Shown: positions 16,851-25,834 of the stretch, piece after piece | How positions within the stretch are numbered: position 1 is the first letter of the stretch | Layout: each line of letters starts with the position of its first letter | NCBI GenBank assembly: GCA_016928975.1 | Contig: JAFGJR010000149.1 | Location: 1-41,965 of the forward strand | Source: Sedimentisphaerales bacterium | Lineage (GTDB): Bacteria > Planctomycetota > Phycisphaerae > Sedimentisphaerales > SG8-4 | Direction of reading: 5' to 3' | Length of the DNA stretch: 41,965 bases | Program-made: the position numbers and the translations under genes | Notes under the pieces: generated by a model | Database searches by the model: none | The model's input: the letters and a program-made list of their open reading frames with translations, nothing else | What the model was told of the DNA's origin: nothing

Positions 16851-18326
16851 ATGGCTTGCTCGGTAGGCATCGATATCAGCGCTGACGGCATCAGGATCGT
16901 GCAGCTTTCGCGACGAAGCGGCCGGCTTTCCGTGCTTGGGACGTACGCGAAAGAAGCGCAACCGCAAGAACCGTCCGCCGCATCTGCCGGGCCACAGACG
17001 CAGGATTTTGCCCCTCTCTTGACGGAGGCGATCCATGAGGCCAGGCTCAAGACGAGCGCTGCTGTCGTTGTTGGCTTGCCCCATTCAGAGGTCTTCTTCA
17101 GCAGCCTCACGACGGAATTGACGAGGCGCGAAGACGTCCGAAGGCTGCTGCAATTCGAGCTGGAGGATGATTTTCCTCTGCCTTTCGAGGATCTTGTCGC
17201 GGACCTCTGTAGCTGTCGGCGCATCGAGGAGGACCGGTACGAATACCTGATTGCCGCTGCCTGTCGCCGCCAGATCGACGCGTGGACCCAGACGTTCGAC
17301 AGCGCGGGACGGCGGTGCTCCGTGCTGTCAGCGGACGTGGTTGCTCTCGATGCAGTGGCGGATCTGACCGGGCAGCATGGTGATGACAGGCCTGCGATCC
17401 TTCTGTACGCCGACGGTCGCCGGGCGATTCTCGGTCTCCTGTGCGATGGCGTCATCGCCTGTGCCCGGCATCTGCCCTGCACGGGGGACGCCGAAGCCGT
17501 CGCTGTGATGTCAGCTCGCGAAGTGGAGCTGATGCTTCGCACAACGCTTGGCAGACAATATCAGCACCCCGTGCGGATTCTGCTGAGCGGACCGGACGAG
17601 TTTATCGGTGAGCTGTGCACGAAATTGTCCCAGGCGACAGGTCACGACGTTGTCGGCTGTTCGACGGCCGATTGCCAGGACCGGTCAATGGCTCTCGATG
17701 GCCAATTCACAATCGCTCTCGGATTAGCTTTGATTGGCCTGGGGTCCAGAAGCGGCCGGTTGAACTTCCTGAACGCTGATCCGGCGCATGCGGATCGGGT
17801 GGCCAGGTCCAAAGCAAGACGCGCTGGCATTGTCTCTGCCGTTCTTGTTGTCGGAATCCTGGCTCTGCTGGGTTTGCGGGCCGTCGGTCAGTGGCGGGCC
17901 CTGGGCGCAGAGCGTGCGCGGCTCACCCGGGAAATCCGGGCCGTGTTTACAGAGACCTTCCCCGGGCAGAAGAAGATCGTCAACGAAATGGCCCAAATGA
18001 ACGAGTCTCTCACTTCGCTGCGGAAGCAGCGTGACGCTCTGGCCTCAGTCACGGGCAAGCGTGTCCGGCCGCTGCGAGTGCTGCACATTCTGAGTGAAGA
18101 GATGACCTCGGAGAGCGGAATTGGGATCTCGTCGCTCTCCATTAGGGACAAGACGGTGCGGGTCGCAGGGACAGGCGGGTCTTTCGAGTCCGTGGAGCAA
18201 TTCGTCAACGAGCTTCGCCTCGTTCCCGATTTCGATTCGGTGGAGATGGAGGATCTGGCTCTGAATCGGGGCCGCGATCGGCCTGAATTTCGACTTGTGA
18301 TCTCTGTAAAGGCAGGCGAGCAATGA
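16851..18326 (+). CDS. gspL: Type II secretion GspL-like protein (PilM-like domain fused to PilN-like domain)
   Basis: 491 residues from ATG 16851, six bases after the gspK stop. The N-terminal part (about 1-300) is an actin-like/PilM-type domain (VGIDISADGIRIVQLSRR, VVGLPHSEVFFS, LLQFELEDDFPLP). A membrane helix (about 325-345, AGIVSAVLVVGILALLGLRAV) leads to a PilN-like coiled coil and ferredoxin-like domain (about 350-490). This is the GspL layout, linking the GspE ATPase to the periplasm; sequence resembles PilM/PilN as much as GspL. It overlaps gspM by four bases (ATGA). Confidence 0.88.
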   Translation: MACSVGIDISADGIRIVQLSRRSGRLSVLGTYAKEAQPQEPSAASAGPQTQDFAPLLTEAIHEARLKTSAAVVVGLPHSEVFFSSLTTELTRREDVRRLLQFELEDDFPLPFEDLVADLCSCRRIEEDRYEYLIAAACRRQIDAWTQTFDSAGRRCSVLSADVVALDAVADLTGQHGDDRPAILLYADGRRAILGLLCDGVIACARHLPCTGDAEAVAVMSAREVELMLRTTLGRQYQHPVRILLSGPDEFIGELCTKLSQATGHDVVGCSTADCQDRSMALDGQFTIALGLALIGLGSRSGRLNFLNADPAHADRVARSKARRAGIVSAVLVVGILALLGLRAVGQWRALGAERARLTREIRAVFTETFPGQKKIVNEMAQMNESLTSLRKQRDALASVTGKRVRPLRVLHILSEEMTSESGIGISSLSIRDKTVRVAGTGGSFESVEQFVNELRLVPDFDSVEMEDLALNRGRDRPEFRLVISVKAGEQ

Positions 18327-18856
18327 GACCCCTGGCGAAACGAGAGAAACTGGCCGTCTGTGGCGGAACGGGCTTTTTGGTCCTGCTGCTCACACTGCAA
18401 TGGGTGTTGCGTCCGGCCCTGGAGCGAGCCTCGACGCTTCGCCGCGTCGTCGCGGAGAAGCAGGAGATCCTGGTCCAACTGCGTGCCAAGAGCCAGGAGT
18501 ACAAGCAGTTGGAGGCCGAAGTCGGTCAACTGAGATCGTCCATCGGCAGGCAGGGGGAGAGCCGAAAGATCTTCTCTATGATCGAACGGCTCCGACAGGC
18601 CGCCGGATTGCCGGATGACGCGTTGTCGATGAAGCCGACGACAACCGCAATCGACAAGGAGTATGAAGAAACCATGGTTGAGATATCCCTGGACGGCGTC
18701 ACGCTCGCCCAACTCGTTGCCTTCCTGTCTCAACTGGAGTCTTCGGGCCTGCCCGGCGGCGTCAAGTCCCTGGATATCGGGCATGCCGGCCGCGGCCCCG
18801 GCGCCCTGAAGGCCACGGTCCAGTTGGTCGCGGTGGCGTGCATCGGACGTACATAG
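18323..18856 (+). CDS. gspM: Type II secretion GspM-like protein (PilO-like)
   Basis: 177 residues; its ATG overlaps the gspL stop as ATGA, implying translational coupling. A short N-terminus and one membrane helix (about 10-30, LAVCGGTGFLVLLLTLQWVL) are followed by a coiled coil (about 35-75, KQEILVQLRAKSQEYKQLEAE) and a small ferredoxin-like domain (about 85-175, VEISLDGVTLAQLVAFLSQLE). The layout fits GspM/PilO, the GspL partner. It is the last gene of the operon; no gspN or gspO follows. Confidence 0.85.
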   Translation: MRPLAKREKLAVCGGTGFLVLLLTLQWVLRPALERASTLRRVVAEKQEILVQLRAKSQEYKQLEAEVGQLRSSIGRQGESRKIFSMIERLRQAAGLPDDALSMKPTTTAIDKEYEETMVEISLDGVTLAQLVAFLSQLESSGLPGGVKSLDIGHAGRGPGALKATVQLVAVACIGRT

Positions 18857-18882
18857 GACGGACCATTTGCGACCGGCACAGT

Positions 18883-18929
18883 GGTTGTGGAGGGAGCAGC
18901 TCAACGCTCCGCACAACCTCCTGCGAATT
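18883..18929 (+). terminator. Candidate terminator after the gsp operon
   Basis: A stem of GGTTGT (18883-18888) with ACAACC (18913-18918), continued by GGAG/CTCC pairing with a two-base bulge. It is followed about nine bases later by only ATTTT. It lies 26 bases past the gspM stop, where an operon end is expected. The T-run is short, so this is a candidate only. Confidence 0.4.
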
Positions 18930-18932
18930 TTG

Positions 18933-18961
18933 TTGTATCGCCGGCCGGTTCAATGTAGAAT
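18933..18961 (+). promoter_or_regulatory. Candidate promoter for tRNA-Ser
   Basis: TTGTAT (18933-18938), a 17-base spacer, then TAGAAT (18956-18961). The -10 matches sigma-70 consensus at 5 of 6 bases and the -35 is weak. Expected start near 18968, about 100 bases before the tRNA. Confidence 0.35.
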
Positions 18962-19068
18962 ACCAGCGTATCAGCCTTGCGTGCAGATGTGGACCGGCAT
19001 TGGGTTTCGTTCGTCTCATGCGAGCGGAGACCCGAGCGCAGACGTAGGGCAGTGAGAACAGACGGTTT

Positions 19069-19158
19069 GGAGAGGTGGCCGAGTGGCTTAAGGCAACGGT
19101 TTGCTAAACCGTCGTAGGGGGTTAACCCCTACCCCGGGTTCGAATCCCGGCCTCTCCG
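19069..19158 (+). tRNA. tRNA-Ser(GCU)
   Basis: A full cloverleaf can be drawn. Acceptor GGAGAGG (19069-19075) pairs with CCTCTCC (19151-19157), with discriminator G at 19158. The anticodon stem ACGGT/ACCGT encloses loop TTGCTAA with anticodon GCT at 19103-19105. The long variable arm (GTAGGGG-TTAA-CCCCTAC type) is typical of serine tRNAs, and the T-arm contains GGTTCGAATCC. It reads AGC/AGU codons. CCA is not encoded. Confidence 0.97.
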
Positions 19159-19254
19159 GTCTCCACCGTGCATTTCGGTGACAGTTGTTGCCGAAGCGTG
19201 CCACTTCCAGGGGTTTGTCGCCGGTGCCCGTCCGGGCCAGGGACAGTAGAGGGA

Positions 19255-20964
19255 TCACGGACCCACTACCCTCCTGCCGAGCGGGTCGGTTTTCGTATCC
19301 ACGTGGCATCGCTCGGCCCAGGCCTCCCAGGCGGCAATCATCGCCCGGGCCCGGTCGGGCATCTTGTCGATCAGGTTGTGCATCTCGGTTGGGTCGGCAT
19401 CCAGGTTGTAGAGTTCCCATGTGTCGCCGGACAGGGATACGAGCTTCCACCTGCCGTCGCGCACCGCCCGGCTGCCCTCGTGCTCGAAGAACAGCGGAGC
19501 CGACCGAGCCAGCGGTTTGTTCTCCAGTGCCGGCAGGAGGCTGCATCCCTCCATGGGCTGGACCTTCACGCCATTGCGCTCGGCCGGGTAGGCCGCGCCG
19601 GCCACCTCGGCCAGCGTGGGCATGATGTCGATAATGTGGCCGACCTGCGTCCGCAACTCGCCGCGGGCCTTCAAACCGGCGGGCCAGTGGAGGATGAACG
19701 GGGCGCGGATGCCGCCCTCGTGACTGAAGTGCTTATAGAGACGCCAGGGGGTATTGCCGGCATTGGCCCACGCACTGCCGTAACTGATGTAACTGGCCGG
19801 CCCGCCAACGGTCTTCAGATCGTCTCCGGTGTGCAGGATATTCTCCGGACTGCTGCTCACATCGAAGCCCAGCGGGTCCCACTCCCAGCAGGCGCCGTTG
19901 TCGCTGAGGAACACGACAAGTGTATTGTCGAGCTGACCGTGCCGGCGGAGGTCCTCGATCACCCGCCCCACGGCCTGGTCCATACGGTCCACCATGGCGG
20001 CAAACACCGCCATGCGGCGAGCCAGATCGCGGCGACGCTCCTCGCTGAAGGTGTTCCACGGCGGATTGTCCTTGCCCGCATACGGCGACGGCCGGGCGTG
20101 TGACTTGGCCGGCACCAGGCTCCGCGGGGTCAGGACCAGGTCTGCGGGCACCAGGCCAAGTTCTTTCTGTCGGGCCAGGCGGTCCTCACGAATCGCATCC
20201 CAACCCTTCTCAAAATACATCTGCTCGTACCGGGTGATGTCCGCCTCCGGGGCGTGCAGGGGAAAGTGCGGGGCGTTGAACGCCAGGTAGAGGAAGAATG
20301 GCTGCTTCCGGCGCCGGGCCTCGCTGATGAAATCGAGGGCATAGTCCGCGAAGACATCGGTCGAGTAGAACGTGCCGGGCGTGTCGCCCTTGGCGGACGT
20401 GTACGGACGCGCCTTCCGACCTTTGGGCCAGCGGGTGTAGAAAGGGTTCTCGTGCCAGCAGGAGTTGAACCCGCCGAGCATGCCGTAAAACTCCTCGAAG
20501 CCTCGATCGGTAGGCTTCACGTCGGAGGTGTTGTTGCGGAGGTGCCATTTGCCCACCATATATGTGCGATAGCCCGCGTCGCGCAGGACCTCGGCGAGAG
20601 TGACGGTATTGGCCCGCAGCGTGCCACGATAGCCCGGATAGTCCAGTCCCCGGTCACTCGTCATATCGCCGACGCCGGCCTGGTGCGGATACAGGCCGGT
20701 CAGGAGTGAGGCCCGGGTGGGGCAACAGCGAGCGGTGTTGTAGAACTGGGTGAATCGCACGCCTTCTCTTGCCAGGCTATCGAGATTCGGTGTCCGAATT
20801 TCGCTGCCGTAGCAGCCGAGATCCGACCAGCCGAGATCGTCGGCCAGGATCAGCACGATGTTCGGTCGATTTGTGCTGTCCGCCAATGCCTGCAACGGGC
20901 CGGTCAGACACATCGCCGCGGCGGCGTGTCCACTCCGGTGCAGAAACGTTCTGCGATTCATCAT
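19255..20964 (-). CDS. Secreted sulfatase (S1, arylsulfatase type)
   Basis: 569 residues from ATG 20964, chosen for AAGGA six bases upstream; a further 29 in-frame codons upstream look untranslated. A twin-arginine-like signal (NRRTFLHRSGHAAAAMCL) is followed by the alkaline-phosphatase-fold sulfatase domain: RPNIVLILADDLGWSDLGCYG with metal-binding Asp-Asp, then C80-C-P-T-R-A-S-L-L-T-G. Cys80 fits the C-x-P-x-R formylglycine signature. VFLSDNGACWEWDP supplies the second Asp/Asn metal pair (about 350). It hydrolyses a sulfate ester, probably on a polysaccharide; the substrate is unknown. Activation needs a maturase (anSME or FGE) not seen here. The CotH-like gene lies 58 bases upstream on the same strand. 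Confidence 0.93.
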   Translation of the reverse strand: MMNRRTFLHRSGHAAAAMCLTGPLQALADSTNRPNIVLILADDLGWSDLGCYGSEIRTPNLDSLAREGVRFTQFYNTARCCPTRASLLTGLYPHQAGVGDMTSDRGLDYPGYRGTLRANTVTLAEVLRDAGYRTYMVGKWHLRNNTSDVKPTDRGFEEFYGMLGGFNSCWHENPFYTRWPKGRKARPYTSAKGDTPGTFYSTDVFADYALDFISEARRRKQPFFLYLAFNAPHFPLHAPEADITRYEQMYFEKGWDAIREDRLARQKELGLVPADLVLTPRSLVPAKSHARPSPYAGKDNPPWNTFSEERRRDLARRMAVFAAMVDRMDQAVGRVIEDLRRHGQLDNTLVVFLSDNGACWEWDPLGFDVSSSPENILHTGDDLKTVGGPASYISYGSAWANAGNTPWRLYKHFSHEGGIRAPFILHWPAGLKARGELRTQVGHIIDIMPTLAEVAGAAYPAERNGVKVQPMEGCSLLPALENKPLARSAPLFFEHEGSRAVRDGRWKLVSLSGDTWELYNLDADPTEMHNLIDKMPDRARAMIAAWEAWAERCHVDTKTDPLGRRVVGP

Positions 20965-21022
20965 CCGCGTTCCTTCATTGAAAAGGGTTGCCTCGCGCTG
21001 GTTTGCGGGCGAACATCCCGCG

Positions 21023-24000
21023 CTACTTGGGTTTTGCTCCGGGTGTGCCAAGCATATTCACGGCCCGCCAATTCTCGCCTTGACCATTATCGCTCGACAC
21101 ATCCATCAATTCCATGGTGTATCCCGTTCCCTGGGCCGTTTGCGGCCAGGGAGCGACCGATGCATAATCTACCCTGTCAACGACCTTGTTCCCCGCGTCC
21201 AAGATGCGAAGGGATTCCCCTTCGCTGCTGAATCCAAACGCGAGATTTCCCAGCAGGTTCCTGACGTAGGGATGGACTGTCTTGAACTTGATTCGGTCTC
21301 GACCCAATACCAGGCAACTGTCCGGCCACAGGATCGTGTCCGCGGGGAACGCGTACGCGTGTCCCGCTCCATCGGTGAATTGCCATCCCGTCAGGTCGAT
21401 GGCCGTGCCGGTACGATTGTACAATTCGACCCAGTCGTCGCTGTCCGCCTCGGGTGCAGACTTGAAGTTGATCTCTGTAATGACGATTGGATCTGCGATG
21501 GTCGTGGCATCCACGTCCAGGAAGGCTGTGAGCTGGGCATCGTCCAGAAGCGTGATTTCGACCTCCGGCGCGTCGATCCGCGTCGTCTGGGCGACAGCGG
21601 AGGTTTCGCCTGACAGGGAACAATCGAAGCTGAGGTCAGTTCTGTCCCCCCGGGTCTGATGGACCTCCACGGCCAGAACGTTGACGCCGGATCGCAGGTA
21701 TATGGGAGAGACGTGAACATCCGTGAAGTCATTTTCGTTGGCAATCGCCCCGGACGCTGTCGTCGCGTAGTAAACGCGTCCCGACGGCATGTTGACGCGT
21801 GCGATTTCCTGGCCGTTCAGGTAGGCCACGGCTCCGTCATCCACGAGCAGAGAAATCGACAGCGAATGAAACCGTGTGACATCGGTCAGCGCAAAGGACG
21901 TGCGAAAATAGGTGGTGATATGCTTGTTGCTCGCATCCCCGCCGAAGCCGATCACTGTGGCTTCGTCTCCGTCGCCAAAGCCGAGCTGGGCCGCGCCGGA
22001 GGGCCAGGCCGTATCGTCGTAGCTTGTCTGTAGCCAGTCGGTGCCAAGATCCACGCCAACGTCCGAATATCGCCAGACGGACCCTGTGGGCACAATGCTC
22101 TCGGACGGGATCACTATGGCTTGGGCTTGCCAGTGCGAGAAGGTATAGCCCAACGTGGGTGTCGCGCGTGCGACAATGGGAATATCGTTGAAGTAAGTTC
22201 CCTGGAATCCATCGGGGAGTCGCTTGCCATTGACTTGAAGCACGGCGGAATTCGCGATATGCAGACTGAGGCTGATCTGGGAGGTCCCGCTCAATCCAAA
22301 GTGATTGAGGAAATTGCGCGTGGTGGCGGCGGGCCGGTCAGTGGCAAAACGCCGCATCTGGTCGATATTCTGTTTCCATCGCGTCACGGAGTTGAACGTG
22401 GGACTCATCCAGGTCTCCAGCGCATCGGGGTCTTTCTGCCCTCCCCATCTCGTGATATGTCGCGGAATCTCGGGTAACAATCGCTCCTGGAACTGATCGA
22501 CGAATGCCCGCACACGATCGGGGTGGAAGGTCGTGTTCATGTGGTAGGCGTACCGCTGGATGAACTCATTGCGAAAGCCTTCGTTCCTCAGAAGGTTCCT
22601 GAATAGACGTGTGGACCACTCTGGATTCGGCCACCCCGACCCCAAGGTGGTGGTCGTCTTGTCGATCATGTTCTCGCCGACCCACCCCAACGTGAAGCAC
22701 TGATCCATGTCGAAGTTGATCCATCGCCACCGGGCGAGAGGCCCTGAGTCCGCCCGCCAGAACTTGATGTTGTTGCCCGGCCAGTCCCTCTCCGCTAAGT
22801 AGATGTGGCCGATCTGGTAATCGATATACTCGTCGACATCGATCTGCGCCCTGACGATCTCATACTCTTTGGGGTCCGCCATGTTGTGGGCATTGGCGTA
22901 GTCCACCATCGCCGTGTAGCCGGCGTTGGTTCCTGAGACGACACTGCCGTTGCCCTCCAGCAGATTCACCTGCTCCGGATCGATGTGGAAATTCCCGGCC
23001 GCGTAGTGCTCGTTGACCTTCTCGCGAATGTTGTGGATGCCCCAGTATTGGCCGTTGAGGAACAGGACCGCCGGACGATAGGCCTGGCAGTCGATGTCCA
23101 TGTACTCCACCAGCACCATTTGTGACAGGGCATCGCGGAACAGGGTGAACACCTGATCGTCCGCTGAGCTTCGCAAGATGAAGGACTCGAAATGGTCGAT
23201 GTCCTTGTCCGGGAAGAGCTGGTACTCGAAGGATCCCTTGCCGTACTCCTTGCGTGCGAACAGAGCGAGCGATTTCTGAGGGAATCGGTGACGCGAGCAA
23301 CCGCCGAAGATCTTCACGCCCGCCTGCTGGTTGAAGCCCAGACGCCCGTCCATTTCATACAGTTCGACATTCACGGGTCGTTCCCAGTCCTGCTTCAGAT
23401 TGCGGATGGCGCTGTCACAGTAGCCGCTCCTTCCGCGAGTACCGGTCACGTAGATGCCGCGCTCGTCACCGAAGAAGTTGTCCGGGTCGGTGACAATCGA
23501 GATAATGGGGAGATTGACGCTCTCATCGATGAAGAAGGTGTGCGTCACAATCTCGCTGGGCGCGCAACCGTGCGCGTAGCCGATGGCGCGGACCGCAGTG
23601 GTGACCTCCAGGACAATCGGAGCCTGGTAGAGCAGGGCACTGTCGTCCGGCGACGTGCCGTCGAGGGAGTAGTAGACATCCATCTGGTCGGAATTCTCAA
23701 AACGGAGCACCTGGGCTCCGTAGTAGAAGCCTCCGGTAATGGAGAAGAGGGGAGGCCCTGTCAGCCGCACGCGATGTCGAGGATCATTGACTGATCCGGG
23801 GCTGGGCGGACTGAAGTAGCCCCATTGATTGGCATCGGTTGCCAGACGCCCGTAAGACGTATCATCCTGTTGTGCGCTGAAGCTCAGCGCATCGACAGCA
23901 GCACCATCCGGCGCATACAGGCCAAGCTGCTCCCCGCCTTTGTCGAGCTTGAAACTCGTGTGGAGTCCCGTATCCCGACTGTCGGCCCACAGGAGAAGAA

Positions 24001-24361
24001 AGCCGGCTCCGGGAATCCGGGTTCCGTTCGGGACTCGCCACTTCAACGGCTCATCCAGGTTGTCCGTCACGTAGTAGCCGCTCAGGTCCACTGCCACAGC
24101 GGTGGTGTTGTACAGCTCGATCCAATCGGACAGCTCCCCAAACTCGGGATCCCCGTCTGTCGCCTGGTTGGACGCGAGGAACTCATTGATAAGGACCTCA
24201 CGCGACTGACCCCGCGTCGTCGCATAAGGAATGAGAAGAACGAGCAAGCCGAAGGCAAATCGTATATACGGACGCAAGCCGGGTGCCCCTCGTTGGGATA
24301 CCCACGAGCGAATGAGGACATCGCCACAAGAACATAGCATGAGATCACGCCGCCACATCAC
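21023..24361 (-). CDS. Secreted lamin-tail / CotH-kinase-like multidomain protein
   Basis: Up to 1112 residues from GTG 24361; ATG 24358 and ATG 24340 are alternatives and none has a clear ribosome site. A hydrophobic segment (about 33-48, FAFGLLVLLIPYATT) is probably the signal peptide. An N-terminal lamin-tail domain follows (about 54-180, LINEFLASNQATDGDPEFGELSDWIELYN), then a chitobiase-like beta domain (about 190-270, YYSLDGTSPDDSA). The CotH domain (about 275-570) includes LPIISIVTDPDNFFG, RFPQKSLALFARKEYG and RWRWINFDMDQC. A discoidin-like beta domain with two adjacent strands (about 740-920) and a second lamin-tail (about 945-1110, ITEINFKSAPEADSDDWVEL) complete it. Some CotH proteins are protein kinases of spore coats; in planctomycetes such proteins are of unknown function. 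A dockerin or anchor is not visible. Confidence 0.85.
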   Translation of the reverse strand: MMWRRDLMLCSCGDVLIRSWVSQRGAPGLRPYIRFAFGLLVLLIPYATTRGQSREVLINEFLASNQATDGDPEFGELSDWIELYNTTAVAVDLSGYYVTDNLDEPLKWRVPNGTRIPGAGFLLLWADSRDTGLHTSFKLDKGGEQLGLYAPDGAAVDALSFSAQQDDTSYGRLATDANQWGYFSPPSPGSVNDPRHRVRLTGPPLFSITGGFYYGAQVLRFENSDQMDVYYSLDGTSPDDSALLYQAPIVLEVTTAVRAIGYAHGCAPSEIVTHTFFIDESVNLPIISIVTDPDNFFGDERGIYVTGTRGRSGYCDSAIRNLKQDWERPVNVELYEMDGRLGFNQQAGVKIFGGCSRHRFPQKSLALFARKEYGKGSFEYQLFPDKDIDHFESFILRSSADDQVFTLFRDALSQMVLVEYMDIDCQAYRPAVLFLNGQYWGIHNIREKVNEHYAAGNFHIDPEQVNLLEGNGSVVSGTNAGYTAMVDYANAHNMADPKEYEIVRAQIDVDEYIDYQIGHIYLAERDWPGNNIKFWRADSGPLARWRWINFDMDQCFTLGWVGENMIDKTTTTLGSGWPNPEWSTRLFRNLLRNEGFRNEFIQRYAYHMNTTFHPDRVRAFVDQFQERLLPEIPRHITRWGGQKDPDALETWMSPTFNSVTRWKQNIDQMRRFATDRPAATTRNFLNHFGLSGTSQISLSLHIANSAVLQVNGKRLPDGFQGTYFNDIPIVARATPTLGYTFSHWQAQAIVIPSESIVPTGSVWRYSDVGVDLGTDWLQTSYDDTAWPSGAAQLGFGDGDEATVIGFGGDASNKHITTYFRTSFALTDVTRFHSLSISLLVDDGAVAYLNGQEIARVNMPSGRVYYATTASGAIANENDFTDVHVSPIYLRSGVNVLAVEVHQTRGDRTDLSFDCSLSGETSAVAQTTRIDAPEVEITLLDDAQLTAFLDVDATTIADPIVITEINFKSAPEADSDDWVELYNRTGTAIDLTGWQFTDGAGHAYAFPADTILWPDSCLVLGRDRIKFKTVHPYVRNLLGNLAFGFSSEGESLRILDAGNKVVDRVDYASVAPWPQTAQGTGYTMELMDVSSDNGQGENWRAVNMLGTPGAKPK

Positions 24362-24582
24362 CCTGACCGACGCTGCTGAACCGAAGCGTACGACTGTTCA
24401 ATCGGACCACTTCATCTATTGTACCGCTTTGAGGGCTGAAAGCATAGTGCCGTTTTGCCGCTCGATCCATATTTCGTATGCTTTTCTTGGAGGACTGACG
24501 CAGGATCACGTTCGGTGGGTGCTCCCCGGGGGCGCCGGTGAACCGGGCTCCTGATGTCGCCTTTGTCCCGGAGTGCGCGCGT
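24362..24582. other. Divergent intergenic region
   Basis: Lies between the minus-strand CotH gene and the plus-strand TPR gene, so it should hold both promoters. I see only weak matches (for example TTGTAC around 24419 with CATAGT 18 bases on) and do not call a site. No gene is evident. Confidence 0.4.
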
Positions 24583-25521
24583 ATGTCAGTGTCAGCATCA
24601 AGGAAGCACGGACCGCCGCTGGAAGAGGTCGATCGTTTCGCCGGCGCGTTTGGCAGGCGGGCCACGATTGGAGGCCTGCCGTCTGCCCGGTCGCCGCAGC
24701 CCGTCACACGTCGCAGTCGTGCCGTCTGCCGGCGAGGCAACCGTGTGCGATGCGCACTGCTCTGTGTGGCTCTGTCGCTGACGGCGATACTCCTGCTGAT
24801 CCACGCCGGCCTTATCGAATTGAGCGGCGTGCGGGCCGCGATTCTCAGTCACATCGCAGCGATCTATCCGGACCGGGCTGGCGCGTACGCGTTTCTTGGC
24901 AGGCACTACAACGCCTCCGGCCAGTCGAAAGAGGCAGTCGAGGCCTGTGAGAAACTGGTCGCCATCAAGCCCGACGATCCCGGCGCCAACGTGATGCTGG
25001 GGGACGCCTACAGCGATGAGAACCGTCCCGCCGAGGCCGTGACCTGCTACTGCAAGGCCATCGCGGCAGACCCGAATTGCTTCGACGGGCACTTCGGACT
25101 GGGCAAGGCCTATGCCGCTCTCGGACGCTACCCACAGGCGATCGACGCCTATCAGCGGGCCTTGAAGATCAAGCCGGATTCCGCCGCCGCCCACATGTCG
25201 CTGGGGCTGGCGCTCTCCAGTTCCGGCCACTATGAGGAGGCCATGCAGTCCTTTCACGAGGCCAAGCAACTCGATCCGCACGTCAATGAGGTCCAGGTCC
25301 TCTCCGGGAACGCCTTCCTGGAGGTCGGGCTCTACCGGCAGGCCATTGCCTGCTACAAAGACGCCATCACCGTCGATCAGAGTCACGCCCGGGCCTATTA
25401 CAATCTGGGCAAGGCATACCTCGAGATCGGCGACCGCGGCTTGGCGCTCGAGCAGCAGCGCATCCTTGAGACGCTCGATGTCGGTCTGGCCGATCGTCTT
25501 CTTCGCCTGATCGACAACTGA
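24583..25521 (+). CDS. Membrane-anchored tetratricopeptide-repeat protein
   Basis: 312 residues from ATG 24583, preceded by GGAG nine bases away; GTG 24538 would add 15 residues. A basic N-terminus leads to one membrane helix (about 60-80, LLCVALSLTAILLLIHAGL). Six TPRs follow from about 90 to 300, with canonical A/G/Y-F-A-P spacing (AYAFLGRHYNASGQSKEAVEACEKLVAIKPDD, broken here into its first 20: AYAFLGRHYNASGQSKEAVE). TPRs are protein-protein interaction scaffolds; the partner is unknown. A strong candidate promoter lies just downstream, so the next gene is probably separate. Confidence 0.85.
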   Translation: MSVSASRKHGPPLEEVDRFAGAFGRRATIGGLPSARSPQPVTRRSRAVCRRGNRVRCALLCVALSLTAILLLIHAGLIELSGVRAAILSHIAAIYPDRAGAYAFLGRHYNASGQSKEAVEACEKLVAIKPDDPGANVMLGDAYSDENRPAEAVTCYCKAIAADPNCFDGHFGLGKAYAALGRYPQAIDAYQRALKIKPDSAAAHMSLGLALSSSGHYEEAMQSFHEAKQLDPHVNEVQVLSGNAFLEVGLYRQAIACYKDAITVDQSHARAYYNLGKAYLEIGDRGLALEQQRILETLDVGLADRLLRLIDN

Positions 25522-25563
25522 GCCAGGGTACGCACATTCCAGGCAAAAAGGTCTGTTTTTTCC

Positions 25564-25593
25564 TTGACAAGCGCCTCTGTCCTGCGTCAAAAT
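25564..25593 (+). promoter_or_regulatory. Candidate promoter for the small Ig-like secreted protein
   Basis: A perfect TTGACA at 25564-25569 with an A-rich -10 candidate CAAAAT (25588-25593, 4 of 6) at 18 bases. It implies a leader of about 235 bases before the ATG at 25835. Confidence 0.45.
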
Positions 25594-25599
25594 ACACGC

Positions 25600-25834
25600 G
25601 ACATCAGTCAGGTTCGATGTCTTGGTGCGGGGGAGGGTTACGGACGAGGCCCTTCCCGGAAGAGGCTTGCGTTTTCCCTCACAGGTGACAGCATCCGGCG
25701 TTCTGCGACGGCGGACTCGCTTCGGGCGACGGTTCCATGCTCGGCGCGGGCCGCTCTGGCGTGAGCGGACGGTTCGGCCCGTGGCAGGGCCGCGATTCGA
25801 TGAAAGGCAGCTCAAATATGCAGGGAGGTCACAC
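25600..25834 (+). other. Long GC-rich leader of unknown function
   Basis: About 235 bases between the candidate promoter and the next start. It can form several hairpins, for example GACATC/GATGTC at about 25600-25622 and a GGGCC...GGCCC stem at about 25748-25780. No known riboswitch signature is recognised. An in-frame extension of the downstream gene crosses this region, but the strong GGGAGGT ribosome site at 25823-25829 fixes the start at 25835. Confidence 0.35.

Noticed and set aside
19069..19254. Integration site of a mobile element at tRNA-Ser
   Set aside because: No integrase, no repeated 3' tRNA end downstream, and the following genes look like ordinary chromosomal catabolic genes.
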